Shown: positions 9,531-19,327, counted from the first letter of the stretch. The stretch is DNA of 64,000 bases from an uncultured Lachnospiraceae bacterium (GCA_910585545.1 CAJUFN010000003.1:74984-138983), one strand, 5' to 3'. Numbers and translations are program-made. The notes: generated by a model from the letters alone, not told the origin.

Positions 9531-10055
9531 CTATTTTCCCGGATAAGAAACAATTGTTTCTACATCATATCCTTCTAATTTTTTTCTGCCTTCCAGACCG
9601 GCAAGTTCCATCAAAAATACAATCTTTACTACTTTCGCGCCAAGCATCTCGATTAACTTGACAATCGCCTCGATGGTTCCCCCTGTTGCCATCAGATCAT
9701 CAATGATCACAACTTTCTGTCCCGGTTTGATGCTGCTTTTATGCATCTCAATCTCTGCACTTCCGTATTCCAAGTCGTATTTCATTGAAATAGTTTCGCA
9801 AGGAAGTTTTCCCTTTTTCCTGACCGGCACGAATACCTTGTGCATATTATACGCAATCGGCATCCCGAAAATAAATCCTCTCGATTCCGGTCCTACCACC
9901 GCATCGAATTCCACATCCTTTAATTTCTCCTGAATCAGATCGACCGACATCTGCAATCCGTCTGCATCCTCCAGGATACTTGTTACATCTCTGAAAATAA
10001 TTCCTTCTTCCGGAAAGTCCGGAATACTTCTTATATAATCTTCCATCTGCTTCAT
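9531..10055 (-). CDS. apt: Adenine phosphoribosyltransferase
   Basis: 174 residues. Salvages adenine with PRPP to AMP in the cytosol. The PRPP-binding motif VVIIDDLMATGGT is near residue 115, and the N-terminal segment YIRSIPDFPEEGIIFRDVTSIL and the base-binding PESRGFIFG are typical. No strong ribosome site is visible before either the first or fourth codon; the first ATG is kept. It lies between recJ and relA. Confidence 0.96.
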   Translation of the reverse strand: MKQMEDYIRSIPDFPEEGIIFRDVTSILEDADGLQMSVDLIQEKLKDVEFDAVVGPESRGFIFGMPIAYNMHKVFVPVRKKGKLPCETISMKYDLEYGSAEIEMHKSSIKPGQKVVIIDDLMATGGTIEAIVKLIEMLGAKVVKIVFLMELAGLEGRKKLEGYDVETIVSYPGK

Positions 10056-10153
10056 TGTTTTTCTCTACTTTCCTAACAAAATCTTTACCTAGTATACCAT
10101 CTTTTCCGACCTTTTTCAAACAGTTCCGACACTTTACGACATCCCCACCGGCA

Positions 10154-11914
10154 TTACCTATAATTTAAAATCGTAATCTGCAGGCTTTTTCGCCCCATAT
10201 ATTCATTTATTCCCGGATAATAGGTGACTGCCATCTTAATTCCGGCTGCCTCTCCTGCAAATACCTGCTCCGTCGCCCTTTTCCCAAACTGTTTTTCCAT
10301 ATAATCCATCATCTTTTCGGCATCGCCAAAATATATCGCATCCATTTCTGTCTGGTTTGCATCTTTCACGCGGAATTTCAATATATTTCTATTTTTGCCC
10401 AAAATCCATGCTTTTAAAAACTCTACATTGCGTTCTGCAAAAACCGGCTTGGTATTTCCCTTTCCAAAAGGCTCTAAAAGTTGTAATTCTTCCACTAACG
10501 CCTGCGTCACTCCAAGAAACGGCATCTGCATATCGATCAATACCTTCTCTGTCAAATCTTCCCTGGAAAGATCTGCTTTTGCATTTAACTTGTTTCGGAA
10601 TGCTTCCAAATCAGCTTCTTTCATGGAAAGCCCCGCCGCGAGCTTATGCCCGCCGAATTTTGTAAGAAACTCTTTGCATTCATTTAATTTCTCATACATA
10701 TGATATGCTTCGATAGAGCGTCCGGAACCTTTGATCCCCTCTTTTGCGCTTGTCAGCACAAACACCGGTTTATAATAACGCTCTCTGATTCTTCCGGCAA
10801 CAATCCCCGCAAGGCTTTCATGGCAGTGCGGCAGATAAACGACTAGCACACTATTCTCTTGCATACCATTTTCCTCCACCTGAGAAATCGCTTCTTCCAC
10901 CGCAATCTGCGTCATTTCCTTACGACTGTCATTTAAAGCTTTCAAATCTCCTGCCAGAATATCTGCTTCTTTTTTCGTCCTGGCACACAAAAGCTCCAGC
11001 GCACGCTTTGCAGTATCTAATCTTCCGCTCGCATTCAGACAAGGTCCGATTACAAAACCGATATGATAAGCGCTTAACCGCTTCGTCTCTAATCCATTAC
11101 ACTCCATCAGCGCTTTGAGTCCTAAGTTCCTTGTATGCTTTAACATTTCCAGCCCTTGCTTTACGAAAATGCGGTTCTCTCCCACAAGATCCATCACATC
11201 TCCTACCGTCGCAACCGCCACATTTTCCATAAGATAATCGACATCTTCCACATCCTTGCCATTGACTTCAAGCAGGGCTTCCACAAGTTTGTATGCCACC
11301 GCTGCTCCACACAGCTCTTTAAACGGATACATACACATTTCCTGCTTTGGGTCCACTACCGCATCTGCAGGCGGAAGCTTATAATACCGTACTCCTTCTC
11401 TATCTTCATATGGTACTTCATGATGATCGGTGACAATGATTGTCATCCCCATCTCTTTTCCATATGCAATCTCCTCTGTTGCGGCAATTCCGTTATCACA
11501 AGTAATCATCGTATCGATACCATCATCCAACGCCCGGTCTATAAGGCTTTTGTTAAGTCCATAGCCATCCTTCATCCGATCCGGAATGTCTGTATCTACC
11601 TCTGCCCCCAGATATTTTAATCCTTCCAGCAGAATATATGTTGCGTTAATACCATCGATATCATAATCACCGATAATCCGGATTCGCTCGCCGGTACGTA
11701 TTTTCTCAGTGAGAATCTCAACCGCCAATGCCATATCTTTCATCAACATTCCATCATGCAAGTCCGCAATCGTTCCGTTTAAATACTGCTCAATCTGTTC
11801 ATCCCCTATGATATCTCTGTTGCGGATCAAACATGCCATTCTCGGACTTATATGAAATCTTTGGGAAATCCCTTTAAAGTCCGCACCTTTATTTAATATC
11901 ATCCATCGTTCCAT
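10154..11914 (-). CDS. recJ: Single-stranded-DNA-specific exonuclease RecJ
   Basis: 586 residues. A DHH phosphoesterase that digests single-stranded DNA 5'-3' in repair. Visible are motif I DYDIDGINAT, motif III TDHHEV, the DHHA1 motif GSGRSIEAY with GGHKLAAGLS after it, and a C-terminal OB region (KPVFAERNVEFLKAWILG). The frame is open to a TTG at 11929, but that codon lies inside a hairpin stem after secDF and has no ribosome site. The ATG at 11914 (MERWMILNKG) fits the usual N-terminus of the family. Neither start has a strong Shine-Dalgarno. Confidence 0.95.
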   Translation of the reverse strand: MERWMILNKGADFKGISQRFHISPRMACLIRNRDIIGDEQIEQYLNGTIADLHDGMLMKDMALAVEILTEKIRTGERIRIIGDYDIDGINATYILLEGLKYLGAEVDTDIPDRMKDGYGLNKSLIDRALDDGIDTMITCDNGIAATEEIAYGKEMGMTIIVTDHHEVPYEDREGVRYYKLPPADAVVDPKQEMCMYPFKELCGAAVAYKLVEALLEVNGKDVEDVDYLMENVAVATVGDVMDLVGENRIFVKQGLEMLKHTRNLGLKALMECNGLETKRLSAYHIGFVIGPCLNASGRLDTAKRALELLCARTKKEADILAGDLKALNDSRKEMTQIAVEEAISQVEENGMQENSVLVVYLPHCHESLAGIVAGRIRERYYKPVFVLTSAKEGIKGSGRSIEAYHMYEKLNECKEFLTKFGGHKLAAGLSMKEADLEAFRNKLNAKADLSREDLTEKVLIDMQMPFLGVTQALVEELQLLEPFGKGNTKPVFAERNVEFLKAWILGKNRNILKFRVKDANQTEMDAIYFGDAEKMMDYMEKQFGKRATEQVFAGEAAGIKMAVTYYPGINEYMGRKSLQITILNYR

Positions 11915-11927
11915 ATTTCCATACCAC

Positions 11928-11961
11928 AAGAGGCGCTGCAGATTTTCCTACAACGCCTCTT
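11928..11961 (-). terminator. Terminator-like hairpin after secDF
   Basis: AAGAGGCG at 11928-11935 pairs with CGCCTCTT at 11954-11961. On the minus strand it lies 13 bases after the secDF stop and ends inside the leader of recJ. There is no long U tract, so readthrough into recJ is likely. Confidence 0.55.
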
Positions 11962-11973
11962 TTCACTTCATTT

Positions 11974-14112
11974 TTATTTTGTAAATTTTTTCTTCATTAC
12001 ATACCAGAATGCACCTGTAATACATACAGAAGAATATGCTCCGCATATGATACCCACCATCAGCGGCGCCGCGAATTCACGGATAGAGCTTACGCCCAGT
12101 ACATACAGTACTGCTACCATGATAAATGTAGTCAGCGATGTATAGATACTTCTTGTCAATGTCTGTGTAATACTGTCGTTTACAACTGCTTCCAGACCTT
12201 CTTTGCGTTTTGCTCCTTTTAATTCCTCACGGATACGGTCAAAGATAACAATCGTTGCATTGATGGAATAACCTACAATTGTCAGCATGCATGCGATAAA
12301 TGTGTTACCTACGGAAATTCTTACAACTGCATAGAATGCAAGAACAATCAATACGTCATGAAGAAGTGCCAAAACCGCACTTGTAGCAAATCTGACATCT
12401 TTAAATCTGATCCAAATATATATCAGCATACAGATCGTAGCAACGATCACCGCAATGATTGCATCCCGTCTCATCTCTGCACTTACAGTAGAGCTGATAT
12501 TTTCTGCTGTAATCAGGGAATCATCTACACCAAATTTTTCTACCAAGGCTGCATTTAATGCTTCACGTTCATCAAGTTCAAGCGCTCTTGTCTTAATGAT
12601 AACCTGTTTCGAATCTCTTACTTTCTGTGTCTGTACGTTTGCATCTTTCGTTACCTCTTCTACAACCGGTACGATCTCAGAATCGATTTCTTTAATCGAG
12701 TAATCTTCGTTGAATGTCACATTCGTAGATGTACCCCCCTGGAAATCTAAGCTATAATTCAACGCGCCTTTTCCGCTTCCTGAATTGATACCCATGAATA
12801 TAGGTCCTACCAAAACCAGGATAAGGGAAATTGCAAAAAATGCTTTTCTCTTGGAAAGGAAATCGATTGGTTTTCTTTCCTTCTTTGTACCATATAATTT
12901 TGGACTCTTAAGCCCAATTGCATAAAATGCAAAAATAATGATTCTTGTCACAACAAGTGCTGTGAACATAGACACAATGATACCGAGTGCAAGTGTATAT
13001 GCGAAACCTTTTACGCTTCCGGTTCCCATAATACCAAGTACAAATGCCGCAACCAACGTTGTAACATTTCCGTCAATAATTGCGGATAATGCCTTCTGGA
13101 AGCCAACTCTAAGTGCGGATTTTACATTTCTTCCTACGCTTAACTCTTCTCTTACACGAGCAAAAATAATTACGTTCGCATCAACCGCCATACCAATAGA
13201 GAGGATGATACCTGCAATACCAGGCAGCGTCAATGTAATATTAAACGCATTCAATAATACGATTACCAATCCCGTATAGATTATAAGTGCAATACTGGAT
13301 GCTAATCCCGGAAGAAGATATACGATGATCATAAACAAGAATACGATTGCAAGACCGATCGCACCTGCCATAAGGCTTGTACTGATTGCTTCTTCTCCAA
13401 GCTGTGCTCCTACTACGTTAGAGCGAAGCTCTTCTAACTCTAACTGAAGACCACCGATACGGATCGTGGAAGCAAGCTTCTCTGCTTCGTCAAAAGACGC
13501 CTGTCCATCAATGTATGCGGTTCCTCCTGTGATTGCTGTCTTAACAGTCGGGCTGCTGATGGTTTGTCCATCATAGATAATGGCAATTCTTTTTCCTACG
13601 TTAGCCGTTGTTGCATCTGCAAATTTCTGGGTTCCTTCTTCATTCAAAATCAGTTCAACTGTATATTCCTGTTTTCCTGTTGTCTGATCTTCCCCAGTCT
13701 TTGCTGTTGCTGTCTTAATGTCGGTTCCGGTAAGTACTGTTGTTCCATCTTCTGTCTGGAACTCTAAAGAACCTGGCTTACCAAGCTCTTCCAATACCTT
13801 GTTGGCATCGGTTACACCTGGAATCTCAATGTTGATACGGTTATCGCCTTCCTGATAAACTGTTGCTTCTGTGCTGTAGGATTCCACACGTTTCTGTAAC
13901 TTATAGATCGTGTCATCCATCTGTTCCTTTGTCGGATTGGCATCCTTTGCCTGATATGTAATACTTACACCACCGGCAAGGTCAAGACCAAGTTTGATGT
14001 TCTTTGCGGAGCCGATAGACCCGCGGCCCCATCCCATAACCGCTGTAAAACCTAATAATGCGATCAAAGCGGCTGTCAGAATAAGGCTGATAATTCCTCT
14101 GCTTTTCTTCAT
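11974..14112 (-). CDS. secDF: Fused protein translocase subunit SecDF
   Basis: 712 residues. SecD and SecF, often separate, are one chain here. The SecD half has an N-terminal membrane segment (IISLILTAALIALLGFTAVMG), the motif GLDLAGGVSITYQ and a large extracytoplasmic P1 region, then five more membrane helices ending near residue 400. The SecF half starts near 420 (KRKAFFAISLILVLVGPIFMG) with DFQGGTSTNVTF and a second helix set. The pump draws exported proteins outward using the ion gradient. Located between scfB and recJ. Confidence 0.96.
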   Translation of the reverse strand: MKKSRGIISLILTAALIALLGFTAVMGWGRGSIGSAKNIKLGLDLAGGVSITYQAKDANPTKEQMDDTIYKLQKRVESYSTEATVYQEGDNRINIEIPGVTDANKVLEELGKPGSLEFQTEDGTTVLTGTDIKTATAKTGEDQTTGKQEYTVELILNEEGTQKFADATTANVGKRIAIIYDGQTISSPTVKTAITGGTAYIDGQASFDEAEKLASTIRIGGLQLELEELRSNVVGAQLGEEAISTSLMAGAIGLAIVFLFMIIVYLLPGLASSIALIIYTGLVIVLLNAFNITLTLPGIAGIILSIGMAVDANVIIFARVREELSVGRNVKSALRVGFQKALSAIIDGNVTTLVAAFVLGIMGTGSVKGFAYTLALGIIVSMFTALVVTRIIIFAFYAIGLKSPKLYGTKKERKPIDFLSKRKAFFAISLILVLVGPIFMGINSGSGKGALNYSLDFQGGTSTNVTFNEDYSIKEIDSEIVPVVEEVTKDANVQTQKVRDSKQVIIKTRALELDEREALNAALVEKFGVDDSLITAENISSTVSAEMRRDAIIAVIVATICMLIYIWIRFKDVRFATSAVLALLHDVLIVLAFYAVVRISVGNTFIACMLTIVGYSINATIVIFDRIREELKGAKRKEGLEAVVNDSITQTLTRSIYTSLTTFIMVAVLYVLGVSSIREFAAPLMVGIICGAYSSVCITGAFWYVMKKKFTK

Positions 14113-14134
14113 GACTTTACTCTACTTCCTTTCT

Positions 14135-15532
14135 TTACTTCCCGTCAGCTAACGCTGCCTTTATCATGATTGCGCATTCGACACGCTTACGTTCCATCTC
14201 GCACGCAATATCGTATGCTTCATGGATTGAACCATGAAATTTATATGCATTTGCCATGCAGCCGCCGCTGCAGTAAAATCTGGCAAAACATTTTTTACAT
14301 TTTTCTTTGGAATACACGCTGCATCCTCTGAAATCTTCGGCAATCTCTGGTTTCACAATTCCTTCGTCCACATTGCCCATCAGGAATTCTTCCTGCCCTA
14401 CGAACTGATGACAAGGATATAAATCTCCCCACGGCGTCACAGCTAAATATTCTGTTCCGGAACCACATCCGGATAATCTTTTTGCCACACACGGACCGCC
14501 TTCTAAATCAATCATAAAATGAAAGAAATTGAATCCTTTTCCTTCTTGTTCTCTCTCTATCATATATTTTGCAAGCTTGTCGTACTCTTCAAAAATCTTT
14601 GGCAAATCCTCTTCTTTGATCGCGTAACTTTCTGAGTCTTCACCGACTACCGGCTCGATAGACATCTGCTTGAATCCAAGCTGTGCAAAATGCTTCACGT
14701 CTTCGGAAAAATCAAGGTTATTCCTTGTAAAAGTTCCTCTTACGTAATATCTCTCTTGATTCCTGCTGTCTGCAAGCTTTTGAAACTTCGGTACGATCAA
14801 TCCATAGCTGCCCTTGCCATTACGGAATGGGCGCATATAATCGTTGATTTCCTTTCTTCCATCCAAGCTTAAAACGACATTATCCATCTCTTTATTGGCG
14901 AACTCCTGGACTTCGTCATTTAAAAGAACACCGTTTGTCGTCAATGTGAAGCGAAAATGCTTGTCATATTTTTTCTCCTGCGCTCTTCCGTATGCTACCA
15001 GGTCTTTGACTACCTGCCAGTTCATAAGCGGCTCGCCCCCAAAGAAGTCCACTTCAAGATTCCTTCTCTGTCCCGAATTGGCAATCAGAAAATCCAATGC
15101 TTTTTTTCCGACCTCAAACGACATAAGGGCACGTCTTCCATGATATTCTCCCTCTTCTGCAAAACAATACTTGCATGCGAGATTACAGTCATGGGCAATA
15201 TGTAAACACAGCGCTTTTACGACTGTTTTTCGTTTTTTCACTTCTCCGATATAATCTTCATAGATATCTTTCGTAAAAAGCTGTCCATTTGCAGTAAGCT
15301 CAGCGATATCCGAAAGCGCTTCCCTAAGCTCAGTCTCGTCATACATCTGCCCCAGCTCTTCTTTTACCATATTCCAGGTGCTGTCCAAAGTAAGCGTATC
15401 CTTCGTCTGTTCCGGGTTACTCCTGTCCAGACATGCGATCAAATCATAGCACATCTGATCCACCACGTGCACGCAGCCGCTGTTCACATCCAGAACAATA
15501 CTGTATCCATTATTTTGGTACTGATGAATCAC
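14135..15532 (-). CDS. scfB: SCIFF maturase, radical SAM thioether-forming enzyme
   Basis: 465 residues. The N-terminal about 100 residues form a RiPP-recognition-like region (MIHQYQNNGYSIVLDVNSGC). The radical SAM core has CNLACKYC near residue 113, and a C-terminal SPASM domain carries a run of cysteines (CGSGTEYLAVTPWGDLYPC, CSVYSKEKCKKC, FYCSGGCMAN) for two auxiliary clusters. The enzyme joins cysteine sulfur to threonine carbons in the SCIFF precursor. The precursor gene lies upstream at 15651, with a hairpin between them. Confidence 0.97.
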   Translation of the reverse strand: MIHQYQNNGYSIVLDVNSGCVHVVDQMCYDLIACLDRSNPEQTKDTLTLDSTWNMVKEELGQMYDETELREALSDIAELTANGQLFTKDIYEDYIGEVKKRKTVVKALCLHIAHDCNLACKYCFAEEGEYHGRRALMSFEVGKKALDFLIANSGQRRNLEVDFFGGEPLMNWQVVKDLVAYGRAQEKKYDKHFRFTLTTNGVLLNDEVQEFANKEMDNVVLSLDGRKEINDYMRPFRNGKGSYGLIVPKFQKLADSRNQERYYVRGTFTRNNLDFSEDVKHFAQLGFKQMSIEPVVGEDSESYAIKEEDLPKIFEEYDKLAKYMIEREQEGKGFNFFHFMIDLEGGPCVAKRLSGCGSGTEYLAVTPWGDLYPCHQFVGQEEFLMGNVDEGIVKPEIAEDFRGCSVYSKEKCKKCFARFYCSGGCMANAYKFHGSIHEAYDIACEMERKRVECAIMIKAALADGK

Positions 15533-15602
15533 AACAGTTACCCCTTTCTTATTTTCTCTTGCTGTTTCGCATCTTCAACCCGGAAAATACTTAAACAGCA
15601 AC

Positions 15603-15626
15603 AAGCAGCGACCTAAGCCGCTGCTT
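15603..15626 (-). terminator. Hairpin between scfA and scfB
   Basis: AAGCAGCG pairs perfectly with CGCTGCTT around an 8-base loop. It lies in the 118-bp gap between precursor and maturase. Without a U tract it looks like a partial terminator or mRNA end protector that would let the precursor be made in excess over the enzyme. Confidence 0.55.
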
Positions 15627-15650
15627 TGATCTTTTCGTTATACAGATAAA

Positions 15651-15794
15651 TTATTTCTTTTGTTCACAAGTCTGATTTCCTACTGTACAAGATGTTTTAC
15701 ATGCAGATTGACAAGATGTCTGACATTCTCCACATCCACCTTTTTTCACTGTGTGATTCAATGTCTGTGTATTTAATGTTTTGATGTGTTTCAT
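15651..15794 (-). CDS. scfA: SCIFF peptide precursor (six cysteines in forty-five residues)
   Basis: A 47-residue peptide. It begins MKHIKTLNTQTLNHTVKKGG and carries six cysteines at 21, 24, 28, 32, 36 and 43, spaced with threonines between them as in all SCIFF peptides. This is the ranthipeptide substrate of ScfB, which forms Cys-Thr thioether links. The gene has AAGGAGG before its ATG and a good extended -10 promoter. The final product and its role remain unknown in the family. It is encoded directly upstream of scfB. Confidence 0.97.
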   Translation of the reverse strand: MKHIKTLNTQTLNHTVKKGGCGECQTSCQSACKTSCTVGNQTCEQKK

Positions 15795-15828
15795 CTTATT
15801 TCCTCCTTATAGTTTCTTTGCTTTTGTC

Positions 15829-15857
15829 ATTATAGCACACACGCTTCTATTTTTAAA
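15829..15857 (-). promoter_or_regulatory. Promoter of scfA
   Basis: On the minus strand TTTAAA (15852-15857) and TATAAT (15829-15834) are 17 bp apart. A TG one base before the -10 makes it an extended -10 promoter. It lies about 35 bp before the scfA ATG. Confidence 0.6.
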
Positions 15858-15876
15858 GTATATTTTTCAAGTGTTT

Positions 15877-16251
15877 TCAGGAAATCATTCCCCCAAACAT
15901 CCCTCCGCCCGCACATAAAATAAATGCCGTGATAATACTTGTTCCGTTTCCCTGAATGGTACGGTATACGCCAAAAGATATCCCCAAAAGCAGAAGAAAA
16001 TAAATTGCTCCAAGCAGCATTCCGAAAAGGAACCGTCTTGTATGTACCAGCTTCCCGATGATCAGCCCCCCTATAAAGGTTGATACGATATATATTACGA
16101 TAATCCCACCCGACACTTTTGCCTGATCCAAATTCATTTTATATAGTAAGAATGCCAGAATTGCCAGCAGCACCCCTGTAACCATATACGATGCCAGCAG
16201 CGCCTTTAATATCCAGAACGCATAATTGTTTTTCTGCAGCTTTTTTTCCAT
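15877..16251 (-). CDS. TIGR04086 family membrane protein
   Basis: 124 residues with four predicted membrane helices (about residues 13-36, 44-65, 73-95 and 100-122), starting with a short basic segment MEKKLQKNNYAF. Members of this family are found beside the SCIFF genes in many Clostridia, and that placement is the main ground for the call. No catalytic motif is seen. A role in export or sensing tied to SCIFF is guesswork. It has its own ribosome site (GGAGG) and lies upstream of scfA. Confidence 0.78.
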   Translation of the reverse strand: MEKKLQKNNYAFWILKALLASYMVTGVLLAILAFLLYKMNLDQAKVSGGIIVIYIVSTFIGGLIIGKLVHTRRFLFGMLLGAIYFLLLLGISFGVYRTIQGNGTSIITAFILCAGGGMFGGMIS

Positions 16252-16344
16252 TTGTATGTACCTCCTTGAACTCTCATTTCTTAGATTTTCCTGATAAATT
16301 AATTTCTTTTTTCTAAGATATGATTGTCCAAGAAGTTTTAGACC

Positions 16345-16893
16345 TTACTGTTCCATCTGACGCCCAAGAAATTCTGCTGCGACCATGGCAACCTTCCTCT
16401 CTATCTCTTCCAATTCCTTTTTTTCGCTTTTCTCCAGAATTACTACCGAGCCGATTGCATCCCCTTCGCTGATGATCGGACAGATAATCTGGAATGCATA
16501 TTTTTCTTCCTGATCGGTCACAATCGGAATATATTTTTTCTCTCCTGATTTTGCCAAAATCTGTTCCCGCTCTTCGATTACTTTTGTCAGATATTTATGA
16601 ATATGACGATCCTGGAATTCTTTCTTTCCATTTCCGGCAGCTGCCACCACCTGATCCTTATCTGTCACACAAACAAGTACCCCCAGCGTCTGCGCCAGAC
16701 TTTCCGCATACAATTTTGCAAACGTTCCAAGCTCCCCGATCGGCGAATACTTCTTTAGAATAATCTCGCCTTCACGGTCCGTGAAAATCTCAAGCGGATC
16801 ACCCTCTCTTATTCTTAATGTCCTGCGGATTTCCTTTGGCACAACTACTCTTCCCAAATCATCTATTCTACGTACAATGCCTGTTGCCTTCAT
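16345..16893 (-). CDS. spoVT: Stage V sporulation regulator SpoVT
   Basis: 182 residues. The N-terminal AbrB-like swapped-hairpin DNA-binding domain (MKATGIVRRIDDLGRVVVPK) is followed by a GAF-like domain (about residues 55-180) with the segment GVLVCVTDKDQVVAAAG. In Bacillus it tunes sigma-G dependent genes in the forespore. The ATG at 16893 has GGAGG at 8 bp; an ATG five codons upstream overlaps that ribosome site and is rejected. It fits with sigG at 61142 as evidence of sporulation. Confidence 0.96.
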   Translation of the reverse strand: MKATGIVRRIDDLGRVVVPKEIRRTLRIREGDPLEIFTDREGEIILKKYSPIGELGTFAKLYAESLAQTLGVLVCVTDKDQVVAAAGNGKKEFQDRHIHKYLTKVIEEREQILAKSGEKKYIPIVTDQEEKYAFQIICPIISEGDAIGSVVILEKSEKKELEEIERKVAMVAAEFLGRQMEQ

Positions 16894-16931
16894 ACTATTT
16901 TCCTCCATTTTGTCTTACAGATATGTTGCTA

Positions 16932-18215
16932 TTATCTGTCAGTTCTGGTGAAAATATGCATGTACTTTTTTGCCTCTTCTTTCATGCTTCCCGGCTTATT
17001 GTACCTCGCTTTTTCATATAATTCATGCGCATCTGACGCATTCTCATAATCCGGTTCTTTAATTCCTGCCTTTCGCTCTATCTCACTTGGCGTCTCACAA
17101 CCTGTTAAGGTCTCTTCTAATTCTCTGCGCACCATCTTTTTGTAGGCACGCCTTATCTTCTGTTCCGGTGAATTTCGCGCTCCTCTTTCTTTTTTCGCTC
17201 TTTTCTTTTGTCCCGGCAATTCTTCGCTTCCTTCCCGAAGAAAGATAATCTCATCCGCCTCTTCCTCCGAAAAATTAGACATCGCCTTTCGCACCGCCCT
17301 CATAACTGCCCAGAATAACGCTGCAATAATTGCAAGTACAAAAAGAAATGCTGCTGCCTTGGAAACATTTAAAAGCCATTGAGGCGTTTCTTTTACATTT
17401 CCTCTTAGGTGCTCGATTGTCTCCATAACCCCCTCGGCTCCTATCGGTTTTTCATAAACTTCTTCCTGCACATATCTGTCAAATATTTGCTCTTCCAGCT
17501 TTATATCCAGATTCGCAAGCGGCTCTTTCTGATAAATTGCTGCCGGTACGATTCCAATCGCAAGAAGCAAAATCCCGATTCCAACCATACCCATCGCTAT
17601 CTTTTGCATCATTTTTATCGGAACATTCGCCACATGCCTGTTCTTACTCATAAAATCCAACATCCGGTCAATATAGTGATATGCAAAACAGACAAGAACC
17701 TCAACTGCCAGCAATGCAAAAATGGTCTTTACCGCAGCCACATTTTTTAACAATGCTGCCGCCACATACAGCATAATCCACACAAGAAAACTGCTTACCC
17801 TTGGCACATCTAAAATATCCGGCACTTCCTGGAATTCCTTTTCTTCCATAGCGCCTGCCATCCCCGGTAATTCCTGCATCTTCTTTCGGATGCTTCCTTG
17901 TCTTAGTTTTACCAGCATACGTCCAACGCATATCCCTATCACCAGCATAATTGCCAGTACATCCTCCGTTATAAGGTTCACTCCTGCCACAAGAAGCACT
18001 GCTGCTATCACAAACAGCCACAGCTGTTTTATACGCCGTACGCTCACATATGTAATGATAATACAGATTTCAAATACCGCTGCCAGCATTACCTGTTCAA
18101 GCTTTCCCTTTTCCTTTGCCAGAAAACAACTTCCTGCAACATAGATACTTTGTATGAACAGCACTGCATGAATCCAGGAAAGTACCATCAATATCCTTGG
18201 TTTTCGTCTGACCAT
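16932..18215 (-). CDS. Membrane protein with C-terminal DUF4129-like domain
   Basis: 427 residues. About five to six membrane segments occupy residues 1-200, then a further helix near 290-312 (AAAFLFVLAIIAALFWAVM). A charged linker leads to a C-terminal domain (IRRAYKKMVRRELEETLTGC ... TPSEIERKAG ... LYEKARYNKPG) that matches the DUF4129 pattern of TPxE and ARY. Such proteins accompany MoxR and DUF58 proteins, as here. The start at 18215 has GGGAGG at 8 bp and follows the DUF58 gene by 2 bp. The transglutaminase partner often fused or adjacent is not seen in this window. Confidence 0.72.
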   Translation of the reverse strand: MVRRKPRILMVLSWIHAVLFIQSIYVAGSCFLAKEKGKLEQVMLAAVFEICIIITYVSVRRIKQLWLFVIAAVLLVAGVNLITEDVLAIMLVIGICVGRMLVKLRQGSIRKKMQELPGMAGAMEEKEFQEVPDILDVPRVSSFLVWIMLYVAAALLKNVAAVKTIFALLAVEVLVCFAYHYIDRMLDFMSKNRHVANVPIKMMQKIAMGMVGIGILLLAIGIVPAAIYQKEPLANLDIKLEEQIFDRYVQEEVYEKPIGAEGVMETIEHLRGNVKETPQWLLNVSKAAAFLFVLAIIAALFWAVMRAVRKAMSNFSEEEADEIIFLREGSEELPGQKKRAKKERGARNSPEQKIRRAYKKMVRRELEETLTGCETPSEIERKAGIKEPDYENASDAHELYEKARYNKPGSMKEEAKKYMHIFTRTDR

Positions 18216-18217
18216 AG

Positions 18218-19315
18218 CTACACCTCCCATGCAATTACCTGGATATTTTTGTGTCTGACCGCCTTTGGAGCCTCTCCTTCATAAGACGGGCATATCCAAA
18301 TTATCATACATCCATCATAGGAAAGTGATGTAATTGCCTCCTTCGTCTTTTCATCCTGATTTGCAGAAATAATGACGCACACCTCTTCATTATGTATGTT
18401 CTTTCTTTCCTGTATCAAGAACTGTGCAAGAGTCGGCACCTGTTTTGCAAGGTCGATACAAGCAAGCTTCCGATATATCTCCTGCACATGCCCCGCGCCG
18501 CCCTTTAGCACAGTTTCCTCAATCCCATTGCCGGTTACCGTAAGCTCCATCTTCTGTTTCACTAATTGCAATGCCAAGGATGCCGCAATCCGGATTCCTT
18601 CTTCGAGCAACGTTTCCTTGGATACCAATGCCGAATCTTCTGTATCCAAAATCATCCGTACTTTGATTTTCGTCGTAAAATCAAACTGATTTACCATCAT
18701 CTGTGTATTTCTTGCAGATGCCTTCCAGTTAATATGGCGCATCGGATCTTCCGGACGATATTCTCTAATTCCGGCGAATTCAAACGGATCTGGATAGAGC
18801 CTGTTCTGTGCGAGCACCGTCCCGGATATGGCAAGGCAGACAGGCGTGATTCTTCTTGTATCTACAAGTCTTGGATAAACATAAAGTGCTGTCCTTTGGG
18901 GACATATTTCCCGATACTGTTTCCGGAAGAAAAAATCATGCCCGATGACTTCCACCTCATTCATCGTATAATGTCCTCTTTTTTCACACACAAAAGAAAG
19001 CTTTCGTATCACCTTCTGATGCATGAAAAGCGTAAAAATATCTCTTTTATAACTATAATCCGTCACATTGGCATTCTCTTTTGCCTCACCGGTAAACTTT
19101 AAAGCACGCGCCATCTTGAGGTTCACTTCCAATGCAGGAAGCGGAAGCCACTTATCATTCGTAATCTCTTCTCTAAGAAAAGACGCATCTCCTTCATGGA
19201 CGGACAGCTCGGTAAATCCTGCGTTCACTTTAAGATTCTTGTTCCAATATCTTTGATACAGCTTCTGCTGCATAAGATACAACAATCCTAATGCCATAAG
19301 AAGCATCCATATCAT
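18218..19315 (-). CDS. DUF58 domain protein
   Basis: 365 residues. An N-terminal membrane helix (MIWMLLMALGLLYLM) is followed by a beta-rich stretch and the DUF58 signature EYRPEDPMRHINWKASAR near residue 195, then a von Willebrand A-like C-terminal half. DUF58 proteins act with MoxR ATPases, probably in assembly or maturation of envelope or metal-dependent complexes. The ATG at 19315 has AGGAGG at 8 bp and is preferred over the in-frame GTG just before it. Middle gene of the three-gene operon. Confidence 0.9.
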   Translation of the reverse strand: MIWMLLMALGLLYLMQQKLYQRYWNKNLKVNAGFTELSVHEGDASFLREEITNDKWLPLPALEVNLKMARALKFTGEAKENANVTDYSYKRDIFTLFMHQKVIRKLSFVCEKRGHYTMNEVEVIGHDFFFRKQYREICPQRTALYVYPRLVDTRRITPVCLAISGTVLAQNRLYPDPFEFAGIREYRPEDPMRHINWKASARNTQMMVNQFDFTTKIKVRMILDTEDSALVSKETLLEEGIRIAASLALQLVKQKMELTVTGNGIEETVLKGGAGHVQEIYRKLACIDLAKQVPTLAQFLIQERKNIHNEEVCVIISANQDEKTKEAITSLSYDGCMIIWICPSYEGEAPKAVRHKNIQVIAWEV

Positions 19316-19327
19316 CACTCACGCCTC

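Noticed and set aside
12938..13279. Plus-strand frame inside secDF
   Set aside because: Antisense shadow of a conserved gene; the composition is typical of reverse-frame reading and no start signals exist.
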